Shown one piece after another: positions 10,625 through 23,544 of a stretch of DNA of 64,000 nt. Position numbers and translations under genes: made by a program. The first letter of the stretch is position 1, and the number at the start of each line of letters is the position of its first letter. The stretch spans positions 58,505,758 to 58,569,757 of the forward strand of contig NC_133771.1 in the NCBI RefSeq assembly GCF_003597395.2. The letters are read 5' to 3'. The DNA comes from Chelonoidis abingdonii (lineage: Eukaryota > Chordata > Testudines > Testudinidae). A model generated the notes under the pieces. It saw only the letters and a program-made list of their open reading frames with translations. It ran no database searches and was not told the origin of the DNA.

Positions 10625-13600
10625 TACGCAAACTCATTTTTTCCCTTCATTTGTTTTCAGTTCTGTAAGGGCAGAAACCAAATGCTGGTAGCTGAGAAAA
10701 AGACTGAGGTCTTACTGGTGAGAAGGACTTCACTAAGAAGGAGGTCTGTTGTCATAAATGGAGACATTCACTCTTCCTGAATATTGAAAGGAACATTTTA
10801 TATATGCGGACACATGCAGACATCCTCGTCAATGCAAGAACATGCTATTCTAGTTAAAGAATACATTTCTAACAATTTGCCCAGCCACTACTTCTTTTCT
10901 GTGGGAAGTTATAAAGAAAATGTATTTCTGCACAGCATTTGCTGCTTAGATTAATCTGTGAATACACATAAATCCCTTCGTTTAAAGCAAGCAGTTGTGA
11001 ATGTTAGCTCCTTAGTGGCAGTGGCTACACTGCTGGCTATAGTCACAGATGAGAAAATTAACTCTTGAAAGCTACTCAGAAAGAATGTGGTTAGTCAAGG
11101 AACAAGCATGGCAAAAAGCTTATCAGCTCTACAGTAACTTGCATGTACTCTCTCTATCTAAGAGCAGTATCCCAACCTCAGATTCTCTGACTTACAAAGC
11201 CAGACTTACCCAAGCCGAGGAAATAAGGCAACATACACTAATAGAGTTGAAAGTCTGTTGGAAGTAAAAACCTTAATGGTGCCTGTAGGCTTCAGCCTAG
11301 CCCTTATCTCCCTGGACATCTTCTTTTAAAGAGTAGATTAGCGTTTTTAAAAAATATATCTGACACTGAAAACATTCTTCCCTGGCTTAGCCTCTAAGCG
11401 AAATATATGAAAATAGTCTTTGAGATATGTCCCAGGGCTGTTCTATGGTGGGAATGCCCATCACGCTACAGCTCACTCCACCTGCGTTTGGATACAACAG
11501 CAGCCTCAGATCTGTCCAGCTTTGGAGATTCACAAGGCAAGCACTTAATTCACTACATACTGCAGAGGGTACTGTCATGGCAGCACTACTAAAGCAAATA
11601 TATTAGCATGTTGGTAACAGGATTTTGTAATGCTACTTAAATTAGAGGGATTCTCTTTCTCTTTTTTTAATCCAAGGATGTAAATTTTCTGTGTTATAGA
11701 CTGACATTATGAGTTTTGTAAAGCAGACATTTAAAGCGTCCCTAAAATTAATCCAGATGTCACTTTGATCACGTTCTTCTCTTTTACTCTGTTGCCCTCT
11801 TACTTGTTTGCTGAAAACAGAAGTTCTTCACGTGGGTCCAGCCATGAATTCCCCGCTCGTGTGCAAGCACCACAGCCAGAGAACATTATTTAGCAGTGCT
11901 TGCTCTTGGACAGCTCCATTCTTTCCTTGTTAGGTAATTCCATAGGGTTGTGTTGGGCAATTACTTTTCATTCCTAGGAATTCTGCTGTGTGGAGTTTCA
12001 GAGGATTTCATATTGCCTCCCTCCTCTTCGGTGTTGATATCCAGCTCTCTCCCCATCAGCCCGGCCAGTACTGTTTAACACCTGGGCCATGCATGAGAGC
12101 TAGCTGCCTAAAGGTCTATCGGGATAAGACTGAAGTTATGTGGGAAACCAATTAGATACAGCAAGGATTATACCAGCCCAGATGTTTCCGCTACTTACTC
12201 ACATTTTAGGAGTTGTGTTAGATCCCCAGCAGCTCTTAAAATGGTCACATGGCAGCAGCTTCCATGAACATTTTCCCCATCCTTGTCTAGCCAGCAGACT
12301 GTGACTGATTTTCTTGGATGAAGACATTGCTAATGGGATCCTTGCCTTTGTCACCTCAACTTTAGACTATTCCATACACTCCTGATGGGGCTGCACCTAA
12401 GTCAGCCTGGAAACTTAAAGTTGTACAGAAAGAGTAGTCTGTTTATTATACCTTAAGTATCTAACACTAGACTTCTGTGACCTGCACTTGCTATCCCTTG
12501 GTTTTCAGTTGGTATTGATTTTTACCTGTGAAAAGCACTTAGTGACTTTGAACCTGCCTCCTTCAGAGACCACTCTTCCCCTGTACCAAACTGCTTTGAG
12601 TGGAGGGGCTTGAACTGGAGTGCTAGCATTTAAAAGGGAGGGACCCCTGCTGGTAGGGCATTTATCATGAGGAAGGCCTTCAGCTGCAGACCCTAGTGAT
12701 TCCTTGAACTGTTCTGTTGGCCTTCAGAGCACATTGCATATGCTTTTTTTTAAAAAAAAAAAAGGGGGGGGGTTGTGAAAGAAGGGTCACAATTAATGCT
12801 GTTTGTGAGAGGTGTTTTTGTTTCGGTTTGGTACAGACTGTGGAAGGTTATTTTGGGGGTGGGCTTTTACTTTCATTCTGATTGTCCTTTAACTTTGGCA
12901 AGGGCTCTTTCAGACTCTGGCTAAGGATACTATAGGTTGCAGCGCCCTACTCCAAACCCATGGTCACTAAAACAAAAGTCTGTCGTCCTTTTCCTCATTA
13001 GAACCATCAGAACCTTCATACATCACAGATCTCACAATAAAGCAAAGCCTGAGAAATGCCAGCTCTTCAAGCCTCAGGAGACTCCAGCAAAATTGAAGGT
13101 CTGTTGCACAATAGATAGAGAGCATTGGATCTCACTTTTATAGTCTATCCAGTGACTCTCATGGTCTACAGCCAGGTGAGTGGATTCATCTATATGCAAC
13201 TACATCAATGCTAACATCCCCCCAAGAATTCATCTGCTTTCCTTGAGCCAGCCTGGCATTAGAAGACTCATTATCCAACTTGCTCCCAAGGAAGGTCAAA
13301 AACGCTTTGTGCTGGAAATAAGCTAAAACAAATCACTAGCTATGTTGTTTATCCTAGATGTTTTATATTCCTGAGCTAGATCTATTGACAGTAATACAAG
13401 CTGCTCTGTTTTTGTTCCTGGAACACACACCCAAGCAGCTCCTGGCCCAAGAAGCCTGAAGGAGAAACTTGAAGAAGCCTATATACAAAAGTAGTGACTG
13501 GACTGCCCTATAAAAGGGAATATAAATCATCACAAACAAGTATTTAAATGCATAGGCAGAAAGGGATTCTATCTGCTCCTATTTAGAGGACCTCCTCGTC

Positions 13601-14339
13601 CAGGACCCATATGAAGGAATCCCAGGTCAACCTCTAGAAACCATCTGCAGGTGACACAAGGGTCTGAGCTCCAAGTCTTGAGGGCTGGTGCCTTGAATTT
13701 TCAGTGGGAAAAAGCCTTCCGCTCTGAACAGAGAAATAACACTGGCAGTTTCTTGAACACACTATAGCACAATAACAATAGCTACCTAGAAAACATGGCC
13801 CCACCCTCCAAAAAAACAAAAAACCACAACCCACAATCCAGACACAATCCAATGTTTGCAAAATTGATTGAGTGGGGAATGCCAGGTGTCAATAATCATG
13901 CATTTCCAGGGAAACTGGCCTTTTAGAGTCTCAAGACAAAGTCAACCATAGCATAAACAAGTGTAATCACACTGAAGTAAACTGTGTGAATTTGGCCCTA
14001 TATCTTTCAGTTTGGAATGCTATATCTACCACTTTAAAACCAGGCTACAGGGGAACTACACTAACTAAACAAATTAATAATTCTAGTCAGGCCATGTAAT
14101 TGATGCCCAAACTCTCATCATTCATGGAATTGTGCACTGTTTTCAAAATAAAAATGAAGGCCAGCCTTGATCCTCTCCAAAGGCGTATAGCTATAGTATA
14201 ACATCAGTGGCTTATCAGTGCAGTGCCAGTAATAAGGTATTACAATGATGTAGTACAACGTGGATTAAAAGCATACTAAATTAGTCCTATGTTTTCTTCC
14301 AGTGAGTATGGATTTACGGTGGAGAACTGTGTGTCAAGG
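10625..14339. other. Intronic DNA, no feature recognised
   Basis: No ORF with recognisable homology and no interspersed repeat that I can name. There is a T8/A12/G9 homopolymer run at 12746-12773. Confidence 0.5.
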
Positions 14340-14655
14340 TTGGGGAGAAAAATTACCTACCTCTCATAACTGTTGTTCTTCAAAACATGTTGCTCATGTC
14401 CATTCCGTTCTAGGTGTGTGCACGATGTGTGCACAGTTGCCAGAGATTTTTCCCTCAGTGGTATCTGCGGGGCTGGCTCTAGCACCCTTTAGAGGCACAT
14501 GCATATGCACCGGTAAAAGGGACCTCATCGGCCCTGTACCCTCTCACTTCCTTCTCGCCAGTAGCTCTGATAGAGAGGCAGGGTGGTGGGTTGTGGAATG
14601 AACATGAGCAAGACATGTCAAAGAACAACAGTTACGAAAGAGTAGTGACCGTTGT
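14340..14655. mobile_element. Short DIRS-derived element, two inverted termini back to back
   Basis: Starts with ACTGTTGTTCTTCAAAACATG and CTCATGTCCATTCC, ends with GAACATGAGCAAG and AAGAACAACAGTTACGAAAG: the same DIRS terminus in both orientations around about 200 bp of internal sequence. No coding potential. It is a non-autonomous deletion derivative, sitting directly beside the left terminus of the next DIRS. Confidence 0.7.
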
Positions 14656-14687
14656 TTCTTCTTTGAGTGCTTACTCATGTCCATTCC

Positions 14688-16022
14688 ATAGAATTGTAGG
14701 ACTGGAAAGGACCTTGAGAGGTCACCTAGTCCAGTCCCCTGCACTCATGGCAGGACTAAGTATTATCCAGACCATCCCTGACAGGTTCCACAACCTCCCT
14801 AGGCAATTTATTCCAGCGCCTAACCACCCTGATAGTCCCTTGCTGCAATTTAATTGTTTCTTGTCCTATCCTCAGCGGTTCAGAACAACTTTTCTCCCTC
14901 CTCCTCGTAAGCACCTTTTATGTACTTGAAAACTGTTATGTCCCCTTTCAGTCCTCTCTATTCCAGACTAAACAAACCCAATTTTTTCAATCTTATCTCA
15001 GAGATAATGTTTTCTAGACCTTTAATCATTTTTGTTGCTCCTCTCTGGACTCTAATTTGTCCATATTGATCCTGAAACGTGGTGCCCAGAACTGGACAAT
15101 ACTCCAATTGAGGCCTAATCAGTGTGGAGTAGAGAAGAAGAATTACGTCTCATATCTTGCATACAACACTCCTGCTAATACATCCTAGAATGATGGCGTT
15201 TTTTGTAACAGTGTTACACTGTTGGTTCATATTTAGCTTGTGGTCCACTATGATCCCCAGATCCCTTTCCACAGTACTCCTTCCTAGGCAATCATTTTCC
15301 AGTTTGTATGTTTGCAACTGATTGTTCCTTCCTAAGTGGAATACTTTGCATTTGTCCTTATCGAATTTCATCTTATTTACTTCAGACCATTTTTCCAGTT
15401 TGTCCAGATCATTTTGAATTATAATCCTAACCTCCAAAGCACCTGCAACTCCTCCCAGCCTGGTATAGTCCGCAAACTTTATATGCCATTATCTAAATCA
15501 CTGATGAAGATATTGACCAGGATTAGACCCATAATTGATCCCTATGGGACCTCACTCATTATGCCCTTCCAGCATAACTGTGAGCTACTGATAACCATTC
15601 CCAGAGAATAGTTTTCCAACCAGCTTTGCACCCACCTTATAGTAGCTCCATTTAGGTTGCATTTCCTAATTTATTTATGAGAAGGTCATTTGAGACAGTA
15701 TCAAAAGCTTTACTAAAAAGTCAAGATATACCACCTCTACCACTTCCCCCCATCCACAAGGCTTGTTACTGTGTCAAAAAAAAGCTATCAGGTTGGTTTC
15801 ACACAATTTGTTCTTGACAAATCCATGCTGACTGTTTCTTATCACCTTATTATCTTCTTGATGTTTGCAAACGGATTGCTTTATTATTTGCCTCATTATC
15901 TTTCTGGATACAGAAGTTAACCTGACTGGTCTGTAATTTCCCAGGTTGTCCTTATTTCCCTTTTTATAGATTGGCACGATATTTACTCTTTTCGAGTCTT
16001 CTGGAATCTCTCCATGCTAGAT
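14688..16022 (-). mobile_element. CR1 LINE inserted in DIRS 2, lineage II
   Basis: Starts with the reversed CR1 3' end (ATAGAATTGTAGGACTGGAA) and runs back through the RT. Minus-strand blocks: YKKGNKDNLGNYRPVRLTS (15970-15910), NSQHGF, then CKVFHLGRNNQ and DLGIIVDHKLNMNQQC (15350-15215). The catalytic FADD is FADY (15480-15462). 5' truncated in the RT. Confidence 0.9.
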
Positions 16023-16059
16023 CATTCAAAAGCAGCATCCCTGGAGATGGGCTCAGAGT

Positions 16060-16248
16060 TCACGGATGTCCTGACTGCAATGCTGTTCTCCTGAAACTGG
16101 CATTGTTATGGGCCTGTTGGGAGATGCCATAGTGAGTTACGAAGGTATGAACTGATGACCATGTTACTGCTCTGCAGATGTCCTGGATTGGCACCTGTGT
16201 GAAGAACACTGCTGCTGAGACCTGGATTCTCGTGGAATCGGTGGTCAC
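16060..16248 (-). pseudogene. DIRS 2 tyrosine recombinase C-terminus
   Basis: A minus frame of about 60 residues contains VPIQDICRAVTWSSVHTFVT, the C-terminal box of DIRS recombinases, where the Trp/His region precedes the catalytic tyrosine (THYGIS here). Upstream YR sequence is deleted and it joins RNase H sequence almost directly. Confidence 0.7.
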
Positions 16249-16879
16249 GATGGCCAGAGGCAGAACCTTTGCTTGCTCAAAGCAAGCTCAGATACAAATA
16301 GTTATCCAGAACAAGCCCTGAGATCGCTGAGGTGGGCTCCCCACCCCAGGCCTGATGCATCCAAGACAAGGGCAACGGATGGTTGAGGGGCAGCGAATGG
16401 TACCCCTATCATTAGTGATCCTGGGTCTCTCTAGCAGGTCAACAAAGTGATGACTGGAGGTAGAATCATGAGTACTGAGTCCAGGCAGCGTCTGCTCGGG
16501 GGGATTGACTGACACTAGCCTCATCTGGAGGAGTCTGTGGCATAGCCTTGTGTACTGCACCACATAGTTACATTCTGCCATTTGCCCCAGTAGTTTGAAG
16601 AAGACCTGAGCGGTTGTTATCGGGTGGGTCATGACCTTGGAGATCAGGTCCGACATAGCTCAGAATCTGGCATCCCGTAGGTAGGCCTAGGCCTGAGTCA
16701 CGTCAAGTATTGCCCTGATTAACTCTATTCTCTGAACCAGGACCAGGGTTGATTTCTGCCCATTTATCAGCAGACCCAGAACCTGGAAGGTGGTTCATAC
16801 TGTACTGATGCTGTGGTGGTCCTGAACCTGCAATCGTCCTTTGATCAGCCAGTCGCTGAGGTACAGGTAGACCTGCATG

Positions 16880-17200
16880 CCTCAACGTCCAAAGAAGGTT
16901 GCTATCACCGCCACATGCTTCATGAAGACCTGTGGGGCTGCCGACAAGTCAAACTGATAATGGTGTTGACCCACTACAAACCTGAGAAATCTCTTGCGCC
17001 TAGGGAAGATGGAGATGTGGAAATAAGCATCCTTTGAATAGAGGATGGCATACCCGTCTCCTGGATCCAGGGAGGGAAAGATGGAGACCAGGAAGACCAT
17101 GCACAACCTCAGCTTCGAGATATTTGTTGAGGCAACACAGGTCCAGGATGGGCCATAGCCCATCTTCATCTTCGGGATTAGGAAATATCAGAAGCAAAAC
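16880..17200 (-). pseudogene. DIRS 2 reverse transcriptase core
   Basis: The minus frame shows SKDAYFHISIFPRRKRFLRF (family form LKDAYFHI..., containing the first catalytic Asp), VGQHHYQF, then DLSAAPQVFMKHVAVIATFF (family PFGLSAAPRVF). The DDWL box just downstream is frameshifted. A clean match to the RT of element 1 confirms both are DIRS. Confidence 0.85.
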
Positions 17201-20190
17201 CCCTTCCCTCTCAAATCAAGGAACTTCCTGTACAGTCCCCACATGTAGGAGGGTTTGCACCTCCTGGATAAGAAGCTGCTTGTGAGAAGGAGCCCTGAAG
17301 AGGGACGGGGGAGTGGATGAAAACGACGGTGTAACTGACTGTTGTAGTACATATAATGGTCCGATGTTGTATCTGACCAGGTGGGGCTGAAGGATGACAG
17401 GCCTTCCAGAAACAAAAGTGGGGGATGGATCTGGCGATAAGACTGATAGACTGTCCTTGGGCAAACTTCAAAAGGCCTATGCGAGCCTGACTGGGAGGCT
17501 GAGGTAGAAAGTAGGGGTTGGCATTGCTTATAGCCCTTCCCTTTTCTTTTATAGGGCTCCTGCCTGGGAAATGAGACAAACCTGAGAGGCTGCTGGGGCC
17601 TAAAATGCTTCCTGGAGGCAGGAGGTGTGTAAAGGCTCAAAGAGTGAAGAGGAGTCCTCGAGTCCTTGAAGCTTGGAGCCAGTCTGTACTGAGAACAGGG
17701 AGGTAATCTTCAGGGGGAGGCCGTGAATGGACTGCTGCACTTTGAGGGAGGTCCAATGACTCAAGTCATGAACAGCGCCTCATGGTGACCGCTGACTCCA
17801 CAGTCCAGGCTGCTGAGTCAGACAGACCTGGAGGGAGGTCCTGGCCACTGCTTTGCCCTCCTCCAGGATGCTGTGAACTCCTAGCTCAATTCCAAAGGTA
17901 GCAGGTCTCTAAATTTGGACAATGAGTCCCACAGGTTAAAATCATCTCTCTCCAGCGGAGCCTGCTGATTGGAGATATGCAACTGCAGTTTGCCTGTTGA
18001 ACAAACCTTACGCCAATCAAGTCCAGTCTCTTGGCTTCTTTACTGGTGGAGATAATGCTCAACTGCCCCATCTATCCTGCTGATTTGCCACCAACACCAC
18101 GGAGGGCAGGGGGTGCGGGTGGAGGTATTCAAACCCACTGGATAGGATACAATATTTCTCTGCCCTTTTTGAGATGGGGGCAGAGAAGGAGAAGTCTGCC
18201 ATAGTGCCCTGACAAGTCTCATCACTGTTTGGTTAACCAGCAGAGCCACTCTGGAGAGAGCTGCTACAGCCAGGATGTCAGTTAGGCTCCTTGAGCTCTT
18301 TGACTTCCAGTCCCAAATCTGTGGGACTTTTCAGGAGCTCTTGGTGGGCCCTGAAGTCATGCAGTGGGAGCAGATTTCTAGGACCTACAGCTGTCACATC
18401 CGGGAATGACGAGGAGGAGGCCTGTAACAGGGGAGGGTCTGCCTGCTCTTCCTCCAGTTCTACCACATACATTGGGGCTATTTCTTGGATGTCAGTACCA
18501 GTATTAGAGTCAGGGTCCGGTGCTGGATGGGATGAAATGGTGGCTCACCCCTCTGATACCACTGAGTCTGAGCAGTGGGACAGGAGACCCCGATAACAGG
18601 GGAAACCCCCACCGGTTCTAATACTGCCACGCCAGTGGTCCGGTGGCCAGGCGCCAGCCAGGGGGCAGGTATCAAAGTCCAGTAGTGGCTCCAGGCACCA
18701 GCGCAGCAAGTGCGTGCCTGGGGCGGCAAGCCGCAGGAGACGCCTTGCCAGTCCCTGCGAGGGCAGCAGTCAGACAGCCTGCGGTGGCGTGCCTGTGGGA
18801 GGTCCACTGGTCCCACAGATTTGGTGGCAATTCGGCAGCCTACGCCGAAGCTGCAGGACCGGGGACCTCCCACAGACACGCCGCTGAAGGTAGCCTGCCT
18901 GTCGTGCTTGGGGTGGCAAAAAAGCTAGAGCCGCCCCTGCCACAGTCTGGGTTTTAGGCCGGGTACCAGTAGGTCTTAGGTGAAGCGAAGGATTCCCCTT
19001 CGGACTCCAAAATGGATTCTTCTCTTGGAGACTAGGGTGGTGCAGTACTCACTTCTGCCTCTGGGCAGTGCCTGGGAGCTGGAGACAAGTAATGGGCCAT
19101 AAACCACTGTATTAGGACCACAGGAGGGTGCTGCAGTGGTCAGTGCCACATTGGTCAGTGCCGCAGTGGTCAGTATCACAGTGGAGCTCACCATCCCTTG
19201 CTCCATTCTATCCCCTGGCTGTCAGGGAGTCTTGAAGGGTCAGCTGGATCGAGAGAGACATCAGGTCCTTTGGCCGCCTTGGAAAGCCTTCAGAGTTGAC
19301 CAAGTCCACACGTGCATGGTGGCCCTACTGCTGCTCCCCAGAGTCAGAGGGCACTGCCCGGACCAGACCTGGCACTCTAGGTGTAGTCACCGGAATCACC
19401 AGTGGCTTTGGGAGGACAAGTGGGCTGGCACAGGTCTCACTGCACTGGTTACCTCCTGCTTGTCCCTCTTTGGCACCACAAAGTGCCCTCTCTCGGTGCA
19501 CTGTTTGTTATGCTGCTGCTTCGGCATCAAGGATAGAGAAGGGTGTCAGGAAGAGCATGGTGCCAGTGGAGCACTTTGCACGGAAGCCAAAATGCTCAGC
19601 ACCAATTCAGAGTGGCTCAGCTCCAAGACTGGTCTGAGTGCTGCCTCCATGAGGAAAGCCTTCCAACAAATGTCTCTGTCCTTTTGTGCATGAGGCTCCT
19701 GCTGATCTGACACTTCTGTTTAACGTGAGTTTCCCTGAGGCACTTCAGACAGATAGAGTGTGGGTCACTCACTGGTATCGGCTTGCCACAGGAGGTACAC
19801 GACTTGAAGTCTGGGGACCAAGGCATACCCAGCCCTTGCGGAGAAAGTCCCTTGACAGCAGGGACAACTATTAACACTACTATATACACTAACACTAAGA
19901 ACTCCATACACTGACTATAATAAATATACAACAGAAAGTCCAAATCACTGGGAAAGAGGCTTTGCAAGAGCAAGAAGGATCATTCCATGCAACCATCAAA
20001 GGCAGTAAGAAGGAACTAAGAGGGTGTGGGACTGGCAGCATCCCTTATACCAGCGCATATACACGTGGCTCCCGAGGGTACTAGAGTCGGTCCTATGGAT
20101 ACCAATGAGGGGAAAATCTCCTGCAACTGTGCATGCAATGCACACACCTAGCATGGAATGGACATGAGCAAGCACTCGAAGATCTTACAG

Positions 20191-21352
20191 TTAGTACTGG
20201 TCAAGATGCCTGCAGATGGACACCATTCATTTTCAAATGTCTGCTTTCTTCTGCATTTACGTACAACACTCTTATTCTTTCCACCCTGTGTCTATGTCTA
20301 ATGATGAAGTAGCAACACCTTTGCAAACATGACAGGACATGACCGTTAACCAACTCAGGCACTGAGTCTAGTTGCTACTTTACCAAAATAAAGATGATGA
20401 AAAAACTTGATCCTTAATAATATAAAAATAATAATGAAAATTTTAAAAAACCACTTGGTGCAGTAGAGAAGGATTTTCTCTCACCAATCTCTAAGAGGTT
20501 TGCTTTCTAACATTTCATATTCCTCTCAACATTTGCAACTTTGTTTCCATGCTCCCTTTCTCCATTAGTTGCTTTTTAAAAATATGAGCAGATACTTCTC
20601 TCTATTGGTGTTGCTTTTTCCCCATATTTACGCCAGAGTATTCCCCGACATTCAAAGTAATGATCTTGAAATATAAACCAAGGTAACTCATCAACTTTTC
20701 ATATGCCTTTTCATCTAGGGGTGAGATTCCCTGGGCTTATGTTGCCTAACTGCCTTTGCCCGTAACTAATGAACTATACACTTTCCTATCATCCTTTGAA
20801 TGCCCATAAGCAACCACCTGCACAGCGTAACACCAGTGTGTCTCTAAAACTCTACAGACAGCAATTGCTCTTTTAGATGTGCTTCCCCCAACCATACTGC
20901 ACATGAGTCTGATGAGAATGCAGTGGCTTAGGGACTCAGAATCCCAGCTCTGTCCCTGAACTCGGTATTCCCAAAGAGTAGTGTAGCTACTACCTCACTG
21001 AGCGGGACAAAAATGTTAATGTAAACATTTAAGGCCAATTGCTCTCTTTATCTTACTTGAAATGTTCCTACACTTAGGACTTACAGTGTAACATTTTTGC
21101 ATAATAAGTGATCAATATTTGGTAATGTCTCCAAACAAAAAGTGTTAGGAATTATTTTAACCACCATTACTTTTTATTACTGATATTAGAGGTTAAACAT
21201 TCGTATTCTTTATAAAACATTTTGGACTGTAAGGCCTGAACAGGATACCCTTTGGAAAGCTCTGTGAAACCCAAGAGGCCTATGGAAGGGCCAGTCCTTG
21301 ATTCCCACCCACCAACCTGTTTTGGTTATGAGCACCTGGCTATCCCTTAGAG
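20191..21352. other. Intronic DNA, no feature recognised
   Basis: A/T-rich; nothing I can name beyond short low-complexity runs near 20420-20450. Confidence 0.5.
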
Positions 21353-21655
21353 CAGCGGTTCTCAAACTGTAGGTCGGGATCCCAAAGTGCCAACCCTTTT
21401 TAATGGGGTCCCCAGGGTTGGCATTACACTTGTTGGGGCCTGGGGTTGAAGCCCGAGCCCCACTGCCCAGGGCTAGGGTTAAAGCCAAAGCCCAAGGTCT
21501 TCAGCTCTGGGTGGCGAGGCTCAGGTTACAGGCTTTGGCCCTCCCACCTGGGGCTGCAGGACTCAGGCAGGCTCAGGCTTCAGCCCCCTTCCTGGAGTCG
21601 TGTAGTAATTTTTGTCAGAAGGGGGTCGCAGTGCAATGAAGTTTGAGAACTCCTG
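21353..21655. mobile_element. hAT MITE, 303 bp
   Basis: Ends CAGCGGTTCTCAAACT and AGTTTGAGAACTCCTG are terminal inverted repeats. The 8-bp flanks CCTTAGAG (21345-21352) and CCTTATAG (21656-21663) differ at one base, as expected for an aged hAT target-site duplication. The interior is GC-rich and non-coding, so frames through it are spurious. Confidence 0.85.
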
Positions 21656-21663
21656 CCTTATAG

Positions 21664-22570
21664 GAGTAGTACGTGCCTTCACACAAAGTTTTAAGAGAAA
21701 AATATGTGGTCAATTTGCATTCCTTTCTTCCCCTCCCTGTCCCTCACACAGAAAACTAATACAGAGGGGGTTTTAAAAGTACAAAAATGTTATACCATGC
21801 TGGAAGACTGCTACATCAAAAGTCAGAATTCTGCACGCAAGAGATTCTGTTGGCAGTTGAGATTTATACACAAAAGATTGGCCAACCATGGGCTGACAGC
21901 CATGTGGTGTGCTAACTTCACAGCAGAAGACTGATGAGATCAATTTTAAAGCTTTTCTGCCTTTATCTAGCAGGCTATAGTTGTCAGTGATTTTTTCCCT
22001 AAGCCCGCTGTTTCAAACCATATCCATCTACAGCTATCACTGTCATCATTTCACATAACCAACAGAAAATGAATCACTTCATGATAAAGTAGCATTTTAC
22101 AACATGAGATTTACAAAGTGTCTGCATTTACACTGCATAGTGTGTGTTGATCATACAATGAAACACATAGGCTTCCTGCAAAAATTAAATGATTTGCAAA
22201 CAAACAATTTAATCAAACATAAAATTATCACATAAAACTAAAGCAAATTACAGTATATTGGGTTATTATAAAATAACTATTTAATTGGAGAAAATGTGCA
22301 TGCCAAGACTTGTAGGATATTTAAAACCAGAAGGGTTGTGTACAATGATTACACTTCAAAAGTTCTGCTGTTTTAAAAGATGTAACCATTTTCAGCAATA
22401 TTCCTACCTACAGAATCAAGAACGCCCCAGGAAACAATGGAATTTTTCAAAGTTGTCCTCATTTTAAAAGGTGACCACTTTACAAGTAAACGCATGCTTT
22501 TGGCCTGTTCACAAGTACAAACAGGACATTGTGTTCATATATCCTATAGAACAGCTTTATCGGTACTTAC
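21664..22570. other. Intronic DNA next to exon 2
   Basis: No repeat or coding sequence recognised. Contains the exon 2 splice donor at its right edge. Confidence 0.5.
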
Positions 22571-22715
22571 CTGCCATATCAATGGCAAATGGACGGTCTG
22601 CTCTCCAGCCAGTATACCAGCCAACAACTTTGCCATTTTCCACTACAGGGCGCTCATACCATCGACCTCCCACTAGCCCCACAGGCCACACAGATACTTT
22701 GCGGGTTGTACGCAT
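22571..22715 (-). CDS. B3GAT2: B3GAT2 exon 2 (glucuronosyltransferase catalytic domain, middle)
   Basis: GlcAT-S transfers glucuronic acid from UDP-GlcA to terminal galactose in the Golgi, building the HNK-1 carbohydrate precursor. This 145-nt exon encodes 48 codons plus one base: [17 protein letters not shown], then [20 protein letters not shown], then [12 protein letters not shown]. The segment lies directly after the DDD motif of exon 1 and includes the conserved FAIDMAG block. The acceptor is a C/T-rich tract ending CTGCAG at 22718-22716, the donor GTAAGTACCG at 22570-22561. Start phase 0 fits exon 1; end phase 1 predicts that exon 3 begins by completing a Gly codon. Block spelling is closer to B3GAT2 than to B3GAT1 (which has VAFVGGLRYE here). 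No disruption seen. Confidence 0.95.
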
Positions 22716-22719
22716 CTGC

Positions 22720-23544
22720 AAGGAGGAGGAGGCACAGGGTGATTTCACTTATGTTTTCTCAGCAGGCTGTGCTTTTTTTGTAAATGGAGGAAACAAAGCC
22801 TAGACATTTCCAGTCACAACAAGGTGTTTACAACAGATTCAGTGTTTCCAGATTTCAGCCCTAGAGAGTTGGTATTCAGAGGCTATATGTGCCCCAAAGT
22901 TCTCTCACTGCAGCTAGTTCTTCAGCTCTCTAGTCACTTCAAGCCTACTGGGAATATCCCGAGAGAAATAAGGTTGTTAATACCAGTGTTGCTTAAGATA
23001 TGAGGCACCAAAAAAAAAAAACCCCCAAAAAACCCCACACTGCTATATAATCTCTTCCTCATTAAAGAAAAGCACAGATGTATGTGGCAGATTTTTCCTG
23101 TGGAAGGATGTTTTGTTGTTTAAACATGTTTCTTTCTATAACTCCTTCATGCATGTGCATCATGACTGCAGAAGCCCAATCAGGGTAGAATGGAATGTTT
23201 ATTTTACAGTCTGTAAAATACAGTCATTTTTATAAAGACATAAATGCAACTTTGAGGTCTATATCAGAATATATCATATCTAGAAGTCAGCAACAGACTC
23301 TGGAAGGGAAGGAAATCTTGATTCTAACCGGAAGCGCGCGCACACACACAAGCCCCTCTTATGAGGACTGCACAATAAATATGGTCTAGGTGTGTTAAAA
23401 AGTGGCCTGTAGAGAACAATAAAATTGGGCTTGTGCCTTCCCCCTTCCCCCCCGCCCGTGGTGCCCAAAAAATGGCCAGTTTTAATTTTAAAAAAAAAAT
23501 AAAAAAATAGTGGGGATCATGTTTTCCTTTCATGGATGCATCAT
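22720..23544. other. Intronic DNA, no feature recognised
   Basis: Only low-complexity tracts: A/C homopolymers at 23011-23034 and a (CG)(CA) tract at 23332-23350. Confidence 0.45.

Larger units (their letters stand above)
14656..20190 (-). mobile_element. DIRS-type retrotransposon 2, interrupted by CR1
   Basis: Inverted termini: CTTCTTTGAGTGCTTACTCA and following CATGTCCATTCC at 14657-14687, matched by GGAATGGACATGAGCAAGCACTCGAAGA at 20156-20183. A CR1 (14688-16022) sits immediately inside the left terminus. On the minus strand: ORF1 with a zinc-finger-like CTSCGK...CLKCL...KCQI remnant (about 19830-19720), a LPLHDFRAHQELL segment (about 18350) and an IGVRFVQQANCSC segment (about 18010); RT about 17170-16880; RNase H with TDASGLGWGAHL-like residues near 16350; and the YR C-terminal box VPIQDICRAVTWSS near 16190-16150. 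Without the CR1 it is about 4.2 kb, because most of YR is deleted. Sequence quality is good, so the stops here are real decay. Confidence 0.85.
1..22570 (-). other. B3GAT2: B3GAT2 intron 2, partial (inferred)
   Basis: Everything to the left of the exon 2 splice donor (22570-22561, reading GTAAGTACCG on the minus strand) is read as intron 2. I looked for exon 3, which in the family carries the catalytic glutamate and the C-terminal part of the glycosyltransferase fold, on the minus strand of 1-22560 and did not find it. Exons 3 and 4 therefore probably lie beyond base 1, or are lost in the noisy 1-8300 region. The first 164 bases hold nothing I recognise. Confidence 0.6.

Noticed and set aside
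19136..19693. 185-residue plus-strand frame
   Set aside because: Antisense of DIRS 2 ORF1.
1..22560. B3GAT2 exons 3 and 4
   Set aside because: Looked for the expected C-terminal coding blocks on the minus strand; none seen.
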